The position numbers and the translations under genes are program-made. Shown here one piece after another: positions 17,801 through 26,200 of a stretch of 31,414 nucleotides of DNA. Source of the DNA: Baffinella frigidus (lineage: Eukaryota; Cryptophyceae; Cryptomonadales; Baffinellaceae). The stretch is taken from assembly GCA_026770585.1 (NCBI GenBank), contig MU646333.1:796829-828242 (forward strand), in the 5' to 3' direction. How positions within the stretch are numbered: position 1 is the first letter of the stretch; each line of letters opens with the position of its first letter. The notes under the pieces were generated by a model. The model saw only the letters and a program-made list of their open reading frames with translations. It was not told the DNA's origin and ran no database searches.

Positions 17801-20800
17801 CAACGTTTCGTTTCGTGGTACTAAATTAGTGTTCCCTTTGCGGTGAGACGCAGCTGAAATGGACCAATCTGGGAAGCCCACTTGCGTGGGGGTCAAGACG
17901 AAGGAAGATGCGAGAGCCAGGGGTTAAGGTTTCGCAGGTTCCGGGTTCCGGGTTTCGAGTTTCGGGTTCCGGTTTTCGGGTTTTCGGGTTCCGGGTTTTA
18001 GGTTTCGGTTTTCGGGTTCCGGTTTTCGGGTTTCGGGTTTCGGGTTTCTGGTTTCTGGTTTCGGGTTTCGGGTCCAGACCTGCTCCTCCGGAGCGTAAGA
18101 GGCGAACGAATCGTATTTGGTCCCCACGAGGATCGGCACCGCGGTTTTGTTGAAGCCTCTCGCTTGCCGGTACCTGCAAAGTCAACCCTGGGTCAGAATA
18201 TCTGCAAAGTCAACCCTGGCTCAGAATATCTGCAAAGCCAACCCTGGCTCAAAAGTCACCGGTACCTGCAGCCGGTCGGTTAGGGCCGTAAGTCAACCCT
18301 GGCAGGGCACATAGAGAGGCCTTTGTCAATCACGAGGATGGGCACCGCTGTTTTGTTGAAGCCTCTCGCCTTCCGGTACCTGCGGTTAAGGGAAAGGTGT
18401 TTTTCTTTTAGAATCTGGCAAAAAATATTCCAACACAAATGCCTGGGTCCAAAGTCAACCATGGGTCAGAAGTCAACCATAGATCAAAAATGAACCATGG
18501 GTCATAAGTCAACCCTGGGTCAAAAGTCAACCCTGGCGGGTCAAAACGTGCAGTCAACTTTTGGGGTGTTGAGTTCGCGGGGCGTCAACATTCGGGAGTT
18601 CCGACCCTGTCGTCATCCCTGGCTGGGCAGAGAGAGAGAGACCTTTATCAATACCAACACGGCTGCCGTGCTTGCACCCACCACTTAGCAGCCACCGGGG
18701 GCTTCACGGATACTGTCCATCTAGACGATTTGTACTAGAATCTTATCCATTGCCCCGGAATTTTAACCGCGTTTCCCCCGGATATCCGGGGGAAACGGAA
18801 CTCGGCTGCTGCTGAGGGGCAGAGGGGGAGGGGAGGGCGGGGCGGCGGGGAGTCTCACTCTTTTACGTTGTTGTGTTTAGGGTTTAGGGTTATGGGGCGT
18901 ACCACTCATTGACGTTGTGGAGCGTAGCAATTCGCGAGAGGTCGAATGTAAGAAGGATCCTACCCCCTAAACCTCCTCGGTTTGGGACTTGTGAACAGCC
19001 ACTGAGCAGCGGCCAAGTTCTTTTTCGCCTTGAATTCAAGGTGAAATTCCGGTTAGGTTCTAGAGCAATGGATAAGATTGGAGTACAAATCGTTAAGGTG
19101 GACTGTATCCGTGAAGCCCCCGGTGGCTGCTAAGTGGCTACCAGTACCCCTCTCAAGGTGAAGAGGACGGGGAAGAGGAGGGGTTTAGTACCACTCTTTC
19201 ACGATGTTGAGCGTCGCGATTCGCGAGAGGTGGAACGTCAAGAGGATTGCAGCGGCGTCGTTGCACACCAGCGGCGGGGGGGCAGTACCCATATTTCACG
19301 TTTGTTGACGGTGTTGAGGGTGACGATGCAGGAGAGAGTAGGGCTTCGGTTCTGGGGTCTACGGTTTGGCGGGTTTTTTTGTTTTGGGGCTCAGGATGTA
19401 CCACTCTTTCACGTTGTTGAACGTGGTGATGCGGGTCTCGGGTCTATATGGTCTAGGGTCTAGGGTTTCAGGGTTCGTTTTTTTGGAGGGGGGGGGGTCG
19501 GTACCATTCTTTGACGTTGTTGAGCGTGGCGATTCGCGAGAGGTCGAATGTGAAGAGGATTGCAGCGGCGTCGTTGCACACCAGCGGCGGGGGGGCAGTA
19601 CCCATATTTCACGTTTTTTGACGGTGTTGAGGGTGGCGATGCAGGAGAGTAGGGCTTCGGGTCTGGGGTCTACGGTTTAGCGGGGGATTTTTTGGGGGGT
19701 GGCTTAGGATGTACCACTCTTTAACGTTGTTGAGCGTGGCGATTCGCGAGAGGTCGAAAGTGAAGAGGATTGCAGCAGCGTCGTTGCACACCAGCGGGAG
19801 CATGTTCACGAATTCTGGCTGCCTGCGGTTTAGGGGTAAGGGTTGAGGGGGAAGGGCAAAGCGTGAGGTCGGGCGCAGGGGTGGGCTGTCGTGCGTGCGG
19901 ACTTATCTCAGAAAAGAGATTTTGAAATTCGTTTTCGTAAGTCAATTCCTGTATAAATTCGTCAAATTATTATTTTCTCTGCGCATACGTTGACAAATTT
20001 GAGGGGGGGTTGACTTAAGAAAACGAATTTAAAAACCATTTTTCTGAGATAAGGACGTGGGTTCGAGTGCTGACAGTGTTTCAGTCAGCGAAGTGATACC
20101 CACACAGCGGGCTACACAGGGACGGCGGATCGCGAGAGGCCGAATGTGAAGAGGATTGCAGCGGCGTCGCTGCATTGCAGCGGCGTCGCTGCACACCAGC
20201 GGGAGCATGTTCACGAATTCTGGCTGCCTGTAAAGGGTTGAGGGTTTACTTCGGAACTCCTAACCGATTCTTGGTGGCTCGGCCACCAAGAATCCCTTCG
20301 TAGCCCGCTGAGTGAAGAGGATTGCAGCCGCGTCGTTAAACACAAGAGAAAACGTATTCACGAATCCTGGCTGCTTGTTGAGGGTTGAGGGTTGAGGGTG
20401 CTTCCTGTGCTTCGAGTGTAGGGTTTAGAGCTGAGGCTTCAGGGCGTAGGGTTTAGGTTAGGGTGCAGCGTCGATGCACACCAGTGGCAACATGTTCACA
20501 AATTCCGGCTGCCTGTTTAGGGTGGGTTTAGGGTCAATACAACCAGGGTCAATACACCGGTTCGTGTCCTTGTTCGGGAGTAACCCTTGTAGGGGTTTTA
20601 GTCGTAAAACCCCTGGAAAGTTCGGTAGTTTCTCCTACGGCATTGTCTAGGACCTCCTACCGTAGGCCAAAATCCTAGGAAAATTTGGCCCTAGGAGCCC
20701 TACGGCCTACGGTAGGTAGGTCCTACCTGAATCCGTAGGGAAACTACCGAACTTTCCAGGAGTTTCCCTATGAGTTTGACAGTACAACCACGCAAGAGGG

Positions 20801-22607
20801 CACAGAAGAGGATTGCAGCGGCGTCGGTGCACACCAGCGGCAATATGTTCACGAAATCTGGCTGCCTGTCCACGCCAGGTCAGAAATTGAAATTTCATTT
20901 TACTACACGATCTTCGAGTAAAGTTGATTCTACCCGGGAAACACGCCAAAAGTGATGAGAATGGGAGCTCTTGCCAGGCGGAACACGTCCGGATTTTACA
21001 AAATCTGTACCAGGATGAGCCATCTATTCACTTTTAGCGCGAACAGCTGTGTTTGAAAATCCCACTTCTGCCCTGGCGTGGTGAGGGTATCCTAAGGTTG
21101 AGGCACTCAGGCTGCCTAAGCCGCGTCAAGATCCGGGGAGATTAGGGTTTAGGGGTCGGGGGTCAGGGTTTAGGGTTTAGGGTTTCTGGTTTAGGGTTTA
21201 GGGTTTAGGGTGTATGTAGGGTGTAGGGTGTAGGGTGTAGGGTTCAGGGTAAAGCGTCGTTCCAGACCAGCGACAGCATGTTTACAAACTGGCTGCCTGC
21301 GGTTTAGGTTTTAGGGTTCGGGGTTTCGGGTTTAGTGTTTAGAGTTTAGTGTTTAGTGTTGAGGGTGCAGGGTTCAGGGTCTAAGGTTCAGGGTTCAGGG
21401 TCCAGGGTAAACCGTGAGCGAGGGAGCATGGGCGGGCTGTCGTGCGTCAGCGACAGGGGTACCTCGCTCATAAGAAACCAACCCCCCCTAGGACCCTACA
21501 GTAGGCCTGTGCCTAGGGTGTAGGGTTTAGGACGCGGGTTCGGTGATGGGGCCGTGTGGACAGCGTTTCCAACAGCGGTGTGATACCACACAGCGGACTA
21601 CACAGGGATTTCGGGAATACAACACAAATAGATAGTCCATAGGACACTACGGTAGGCCGTAGGGACATAGGTTTGTTCCTACGGATATCCTGGCCGATTC
21701 TTGGTGGCTCAGCCACCGAAAATCCCTTCGCAGCCCGCTGTGTGGCTTAAAGCGGTGTTCGTGTCTGCCACTCGAAAAGAATAAAACAATGCCAAAAGTT
21801 GTTGAAGCTGGGAAACGTTGATGTCCCTGGTACTAAACTGGCTTCTTCTATCAATGTTTCATTTTTTTCGTGGCCAATACATGCGAAAACCGCGCTATCC
21901 AAAATTATTACCATCCACGTCGAATAAATACACCCCAAAATTTCTTCGGCGGCGCCAGGGGTCAGAGAGGCAGGTGGAAAACACGCGGGGTCAGGGGTGG
22001 GCGAAGGACCCACCCAGGTCCTAGATCCAGGAGGGTTGGGGGTGAGGGTCTAGCTCTGCCTCACTCGGGTTGACCGACTATTCTCAAGTTGACATGCTGG
22101 GGCTGCGGTACAAACCCGTCAACTTTGGAGCGGGAAAGAGCCCGGAATCACCACATTGGTGAGCCTAAATAGACTGCGACAGAGCTAGAGGGTCCAGGGT
22201 TTAGGGTTTAGGGATTACCCGCCAAGGTCCCAGATCGAGAAAGTGATATTCGCGTTGCGGATGCTTACTGTCTTCTCCATGAAGTTCACCCCCAGCGTTT
22301 GGATGTAGTCCTCATCAAACGACCCCTCCACGTATTTGACCATCAGGCTCGTTTTCCCCGTCTGGGCATCCCCGACCATGCCCACCTGTTTCCCGCGGCA
22401 GTCTCAGGTGAGACCCCACCGCGCCATGCTGCAGTGCCAAAATAGAACATGTGCTACCCGCGAGACGCCGGCCTCCATGGCGCAACGCCATGTCATGGGG
22501 TTCGATTGAGCTGAGGGGCACACCTTGACAACGACCTGCTCCTTTGCATCAGAATCTGGCGCGACGCCCGCCGCCCCAGCGAGCGGCGTCGCGGCGGATG
22601 CCTCCAT
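14791..22607 (-). CDS. SPG1: Spg1/Tem1-type small GTPase (six exons, complete)
   Basis: Minus-strand exons 22524-22607, 22219-22385, 19715-19822, 18080-18173, 16594-16686 and 14791-14880 join in phase into 211 residues. Visible motifs are a P-loop GDAQTGKTS, switch I context [14 protein letters not shown], the family-typical WDLGGQ in place of WDTAGQ, GTKYD for base recognition, and SSASHSIN. The 28-residue N terminus is Ala-rich and unconserved; the C terminus ends [11 protein letters not shown] with no prenylation Cys, as in this family. In fungi Spg1/Tem1 sits at the spindle pole and starts septation or mitotic exit through Cdc7 kinase; plant and algal relatives (SGP1) pair with MAP4K-like kinases. 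A role in division or signalling here is inference. Residue 2 after the GGQ glycines is Pro, where most relatives have Arg. Confidence 0.95.
14912..14993. mobile_element. Short family B element
   Basis: CCCCTTAAGTGACC and GGTCACTTAAGGG ends with a shortened core, in GTPase intron 5. Confidence 0.7.
15056..15390 (-). repeat. Echoes of GTPase exon 6 upstream of the live exon
   Basis: 15350-15388 keeps the first 12 codons ([11 protein letters not shown]) with one synonymous change. 15056-15092 is a poorer copy of the CNIPK part. A family H foldback element lies between them. Confidence 0.75.
15205..15343. mobile_element. Foldback element, family H
   Basis: CCACTTAGCAGCCACCGGGG to CTCGGCCGCTGCTAAGTGG, in GTPase intron 5. 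Confidence 0.82.
15404..15478. repeat. Interstitial (TTTAGGG)n array
   Basis: About ten perfect units in the last GTPase intron. G-rich on the + strand, hence C-rich on the sense strand of this minus-strand gene. Confidence 0.92.
15849..16061. mobile_element. Composite foldback: family B inside a second inverted repeat
   Basis: Outer arms (GCAGACTT...GGTTACTCGAA.TTAAGGA) pair over ~60 bp and enclose a complete family B copy at 15903-16010. A truncated family B copy lies just upstream at 15745-15830. Confidence 0.75.
16113..16570. repeat. TA-rich microsatellites around exon 5 echoes
   Basis: ATATAC/TATGTAC stretches at 16113-16210 and 16300-16400, and an ATACGAAAT array at 16497-16565. Confidence 0.9.
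16222..16475 (-). repeat. Donor-side echoes of GTPase exon 5 (two)
   Basis: 16406-16475 is identical to the live exon over 23 codons, but its donor GT has become AT. 16222-16292 differs at four third-codon positions only and keeps GT. AT-rich microsatellite separates them. Confidence 0.92.
16594..16686 (-). CDS. SPG1: GTPase exon 5
   Basis: Acceptor GCGCAG, donor GTCTCC, phase 0, 31 codons ([20 protein letters not shown] then [11 protein letters not shown]). Donor- and acceptor-side echoes flank it. Confidence 0.93.
17255..17414. mobile_element. Family H-like element, diverged
   Basis: CCACTTCGCAGC and GCAGCAGCTAAGTGG ends with a partly different core. A short family H left end is also at 1035-1069. 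Confidence 0.6.
17434..17537. mobile_element. Foldback element, family B
   Basis: TATCCCTTAAGAGGCG and CGCCACTTAAGGGATA ends, in GTPase intron 4. Confidence 0.75.
17930..18072. repeat. TTCGGGT/TTCCGGG repeat in GTPase intron 4
   Basis: Degenerate heptamers abut the exon 4 donor region; C-rich on the sense strand. Confidence 0.88.
18080..18173 (-). CDS. SPG1: GTPase exon 4 (TKYD motif)
   Basis: Acceptor TTGCAG, donor GTCTGG. It encodes [20 protein letters not shown] then [16 protein letters not shown] replaces the usual NKxD, as in Spg1/Tem1. One clear acceptor-side echo lies at 18331-18379. Confidence 0.93.
18178..18545. repeat. AAGTCAACCCTGG minisatellite
   Basis: Two clusters (18178-18260 and 18450-18540) of 18-30 bp units built on AAGTCAACCCTGGGTCA, on either side of the exon 4 echo. 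Confidence 0.85.
18331..18379 (-). repeat. Acceptor-side echo of GTPase exon 4
   Basis: It encodes [16 protein letters not shown] after an intact CGCAG: one residue change and two synonymous changes before the break. Confidence 0.88.
18681..18819. mobile_element. Foldback element, family H
   Basis: Close to the 15205 copy (CCACTTAGCAGCCACCGGGG, then CCGGATATCCGGGGG near the right end). Confidence 0.8.
18903..19648 (-). repeat. Donor-side echoes of GTPase exon 3 (four clear, two degenerate)
   Basis: 18903-18960, 19192-19274, 19402-19434 and 19505-19587 lie 3' of the live exon in transcript order, keep the ...KEW end and a GTAC donor, and lack the acceptor end. 19505-19587 differs from the live exon at four bases, all synonymous. 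Strongly degraded versions lie near 19291-19333 and 19605-19648. Confidence 0.92.
18999..19137. mobile_element. Family H element, opposite orientation
   Basis: Ends CCACTGAGCAGCGGCC and GGTGGCTGCTAAGTGG; inserted between two donor-side echoes of exon 3. Confidence 0.78.
19715..19822 (-). CDS. SPG1: GTPase exon 3 (switch II to KEW)
   Basis: Acceptor CCGCAG, donor GTACAT, split codons on both sides (Gly, Trp). It reads [20 protein letters not shown] and then [15 protein letters not shown]. It is the only copy with both splice sites among about ten. Confidence 0.93.
20099..20312. mobile_element. Family D element split around an exon 3 echo
   Basis: The left end (CCCACACAGCGGGCTAC) and right end (GTAGCCCGCTGAGTG) enclose an acceptor-side echo of GTPase exon 3. 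Confidence 0.6.
20127..21296 (-). repeat. Acceptor-side echoes of GTPase exon 3 (five)
   Basis: 20127-20227, 20311-20374, 20465-20512, 20806-20865 and 21254-21296 lie 5' of the live exon in transcript order. They start with CAGCC(A/G) and break off before the donor. The first carries a 19-bp internal duplication, and the second has lost the acceptor AG. All keep the unusual Pro after Gln. Confidence 0.92.
20590..20760. mobile_element. Inverted repeat element
   Basis: CTGGAAAGTTCGGTAGTTTC pairs with GAAACTACCGAACTTTCCAG; many CCTACGG/CCGTAGG motifs in the core. Confidence 0.8.
21453..21518. mobile_element. Family A element, left half only
   Basis: The left arm and half the core end abruptly in telomere-like TAGGGTTTAGG. 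Confidence 0.68.
21587..21744. mobile_element. Foldback element, family D
   Basis: CCACACAGCGGACTAC to AGCCCGCTGTGTGG, with an inner GATTCTTGGTGGCTCAGCCA hairpin. In GTPase intron 2. Confidence 0.8.
22049..22190. mobile_element. Foldback element, family F (reference copy)
   Basis: CTAGCTCTGCCTCACTCGGG to GACAGAGCTAG, in GTPase intron 2. A reversed partial copy lies at about 3874-3978. Confidence 0.75.
22219..22385 (-). CDS. SPG1: GTPase exon 2 (P-loop to WDLGG)
   Basis: Acceptor AACAG, donor GTAATC, 55 codons plus GG. It holds [18 protein letters not shown], the [16 protein letters not shown] effector region and SIWDLG. No echoes were found for this exon or for exon 1. Confidence 0.95.
22524..22607 (-). 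CDS. SPG1: GTPase exon 1 (start)
   Basis: The ATG at 22607 (reading down) is followed by 28 codons, [14 protein letters not shown]...KEQVVVK, then donor GTGTGC. It is chosen as the start because it is the first in-frame ATG before the conserved VGMVGD and because the length suits the family's variable N terminus. Confidence 0.85.
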
Positions 22608-23151
22608 CCCACCAAGAGCGCTGCCTCACCCACCGTCAAGCAGCCTCGCTCCGCGGACCCGCCGGCCCACAGCCCTCCTCGCGCCCCAAGACCGCCTCCC
22701 GCACCGCCCCGACCCGCTCCAGCTGGCCGCCAGAATAGCACCCCGAGGTATCTTCTTCTCTTGCACACCAATGGCTCGCTCGCGACGTCCGGAAAGGAGA
22801 GGGAGCCGAATTCAGGACCCAAGATTGGAAGGAGCGGGCGCGAGAACGTGTGCCCTATGAGTCAGGGGGCGGAGGGACAGCAGCGAAAGATACCCCCCCT
22901 CCCTTTCAGCCGCCTCCGCCTGTGGCTCCGAAGTGGACCAAGTCGAGGATGTAGCCAGAGCCGCTTTCCCCCTGGGTAGGTTCGAAATCGAACAAAATGG
23001 CTGAAATTCTCGACTTCCTCGGTTTCATCGAACAAAACGGGGGTAAATTTCAGAATTTTGGATCACAGACCGGTCAGGATCCAAGGACAGAGCGCTCCCG
23101 TCTCTCTCGCAGCTGGCCCCGCGCCTCGTCCTCATTGCTCGCAGCTTCAGG
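22608..23151. promoter_or_regulatory. Divergent intergenic region between GTPase and PDXK
   Basis: A GC-rich 544-bp stretch separates the two start codons, so both promoters and 5' UTRs must lie here or overlap. I see no TATA box. It is free of telomere-like repeats and foldback elements, in contrast to the rest of the window, which suggests constraint. An 88-codon frame beginning at ATG 22997 runs across the PDXK start in another frame and would be an upstream ORF if transcribed. Confidence 0.5.
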
Positions 23152-23228
23152 ATGGCGGCCCATAGCTCCACGTCGGTCCAAACGGAAAACCCGCGCGTCC
23201 TTTCGGTCCAGTCTCACACTGTCCACGG
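23152..23228 (+). CDS. PDXK: PDXK exon 1 (start)
   Basis: ATG at 23152 gives [20 protein letters not shown] then SHTVH plus GG; donor GTACTG. It is the only in-frame ATG close to the conserved VLSVQSH, and the short acidic/Ser leader is normal for the family. Confidence 0.92.
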
Positions 23229-26200
23229 GTACTGCCCAGTTCCTACCTGTGATCCGGACATGATGCGAGGACGCTCCTGCCCGCGCCCATAGATCCAGAG
23301 ACCCGCTTCCGTGCTCACCACTCGCGGTCAGCAAGTGTGCGCATGCGACTGCCCCTCGAGCGGCGACCCACTCCCGGAGAGGCCTGGTTGCCTCCCCGCT
23401 GGCAGCCTCGCATCGGATCCTGCGGATCATCTGGGAATCGCTGCTTCAAGGGGGTGTTTGGCGCCCGGGCCTCGCCGACATGCGGAGATGGACCCACCGC
23501 GTGCCGTGGGAGAGGTGTCCACGCGAGGGTTGAGCGTGGAGTGCCCGCAGGTATGTCGGGAACAAGAGCGCGGTGTTCCCGTTGCAGACGCTCGGGATGG
23601 ACGTTGACATCATCAACTCTGTGCAATTCTCCAACCACACAGGTCAACTCACCCCCCCCCTCGATTCTCGATCGTCCCCCCCCCCACCCCCCCCCCCCCC
23701 CCTCGCGTGGTGCATCGCCACCTCGCACACAGGATCCCCGCATCGCTGCAACTCGTTCTTGTTCGCAGACGAGGGAGAGAAGCTATATCCAACTTATGCC
23801 GTCGACCATAAACATAATGCGTTCAGAGAGGGTTCGAAAGTGAAGGTATCAAGGCTCAAGTGTCCTGGCAAATTATGGGTTTTCGGGGGCCTCTCCAGGC
23901 ATTTTTTTCCTAGTCCACTATTTCCCTGCGGGGCTGCAAGCTAACTAAGTTTATTTTCCGATGTCTTTTACAAGTGATTTTACCGCGGCCGAATCGTCTC
24001 TTAAGGAAACGATTGACTTTTGATGGCGGGTTTCCCGTTTTTAGGGGATTTGTACGGGGAGTCGCCCGAAATCGGGGAGCTTTGCCGTACAAAAATAATA
24101 GAAGGACACATGCAATAGAAACAATCAGAAACAATCGGACAACAACCCTCTAGAATTCCAAGGCATCAATTTCGACCTAACTTTTAGGGGAGTCGCTCAA
24201 GAGCCAAGATGGCAGCCCGCAAATAATGACTGAACGCAGAAGTTCCCCGAACCACAGGAGGCTACCCAGGCGAACAGAATAAAACGGACTTTTAAAGTTT
24301 TGTGGGCAAATGATCACGTTTCCGCCCGCTGAGCGGTCGGACCTGTGTAAAGTCGCTGCTTTTCAGCTGAAAATTACTACACACGTTTACAATCGACATG
24401 TATTCTGTTCGCATAGGTAGCCTCGTGTGGAACGGCCTGCACCCTCTGCACAAAACCACCACCAAATAATGACTGAACGCAAAAGGCACCGAGCCAGGAT
24501 GCTCGAAACGTCCACTTTTGACATCTTTCAAGGAAAACCCCTTGAATCCTTAAGTCAACCACGTCAGATCTTACGTGGATAAGGCGTCGGTTTACCTCGA
24601 TCAATATGGCGTGGCACCGCACGGCCTGCACCCTCTGATGAAAACCACCACCCCGTATTTGGGTTTAAAATGAATCTGGGTTTAAAAGGCGGTTTTGGCC
24701 TACAACTATTTTACATGCTCCAACCGATGGGGTTTGGACTTCCAAAGGTGGCCGGTCGCGCCGAAAGTTGTGGGAATTGGAGCCGTTTGGTGCACCACAC
24801 AGCGGGCTTCGAACGGATTTTCGGCCCATTTCGGGCCGGCTTTCCGTTACCTGATCCGTAGGAACCCACCTATGTCCCTACGAGTTGCCTACCGTAGGTT
24901 CGTATGTCTTGTCGGTTATGGGTTATTCACGAATCCCTTTTTAGTCCGCTGTGTGACAGGGGTTCCGGAACCTGTTCAAACGAAATACCGAAATGGTGGA
25001 TTTTTTTAGTAGCTGTCCACCAACGGGTGCGCTTTCCCGCACGGAAGGGTGTGTCCAGCACACGGTATGGTGTGTTCAGCACACGCGCACGCCGCCCTCG
25101 TCCACCAACCGTTGCATGTTCCCGTGCGCACGTCCACCAACCGTCGCGTGTTCGCGTGCGCAGGATACCCGTCGTGGACGGGGCGTTCTCAGGTGATGGA
25201 TGGGGACGACCTCTGGGATCTCGTTGAGGGCCTCAAGGCCAATAACCTGATGAAGCACTCGCACCTCCTCACCGGTCCCGCCCCTCAATCACTCGAGGCT
25301 AGAAATGTGACTATTTTAAAACAGTCATTCTTTTACAAGTGAAGAAAAAAACTGTGTATTAATTTTCACACAAATAGGGGCATTTGGTCACGTATTTCAA
25401 GTTATAACTTGAGATACGTGACCAAGCATGCCCGTGACTGGTACTAAATTTAACAACCCCACATTTAAAATACTCCCTCTTCCAGCCTCGAGTGGAAACT
25501 CTTCGCGATCCTGAATAGATTTTTTTCCAGATTCAGCTTGACATTGGAGCCATTTCTCACTTTTAGGGGTTTACAATACCTGGGTTTGTACTGGCAATCT
25601 TTTAGATGGGACACGTTGCGAAATAAATTGCATTCGTGCTGGGACTGAAATAACCTAAATCCAGCACTGGTGGTCAAACGGGGAAGGTCGGGCCGAGAAA
25701 CTGTGAGATGTTGAATGTGTTTGAGTTTGCTAGGGGTTTTGTTTAGAACCGAGCGGATTGTTTCACTGCCCCAGGGCGAGTGGATCAGGGTGGACACCGT
25801 AATTCCGGCTAGGCAACTACGGTAGAGCGGTTTTCTCATCTGTCGGCCACTCACCGACATGAAAATATGAACAAGGGCTCCAATTCCGGCAACTTTTGGC
25901 GTGATTCTGAAGTTTTAGAGTTTTATTTTGTGATAAAAATGCCAAAAGTGGCCGGAATTGGAGCCCTTGTTCATAAATTTCATATCGGTTGGTGGCCGAC
26001 AGATGCGAAAACCGCTCTAACTACGGCAGGGAACTACAGGTAACCACCTAACTACGGCATTCCGTGACGAGGCGCGTGAAACCGCAGGGTGCATGCGGTC
26101 ACCATCACCCCTCATCCCTGACTCTACCCTGCGCGATGCAGGGTGCATGCGGTCACCATCACTCCTCATCCCTGAACCCTACCCTGCGCTATACTATACT

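Noticed and set aside
18178-18545. CRISPR-like spaced repeats
   Set aside because: The units are contiguous and degenerate, without unique spacers, in a eukaryotic intron; an ordinary minisatellite.
22408-22520. tRNA-like sequence around GGGTTCGATT
   Set aside because: The putative T-stem does not pair and no acceptor stem is present; it is GTPase intron 1 on the other strand.
24670-25009. Open frames across a family D foldback element
   Set aside because: They cross the inverted repeats of the element and end in intron sequence before PDXK exon 3.
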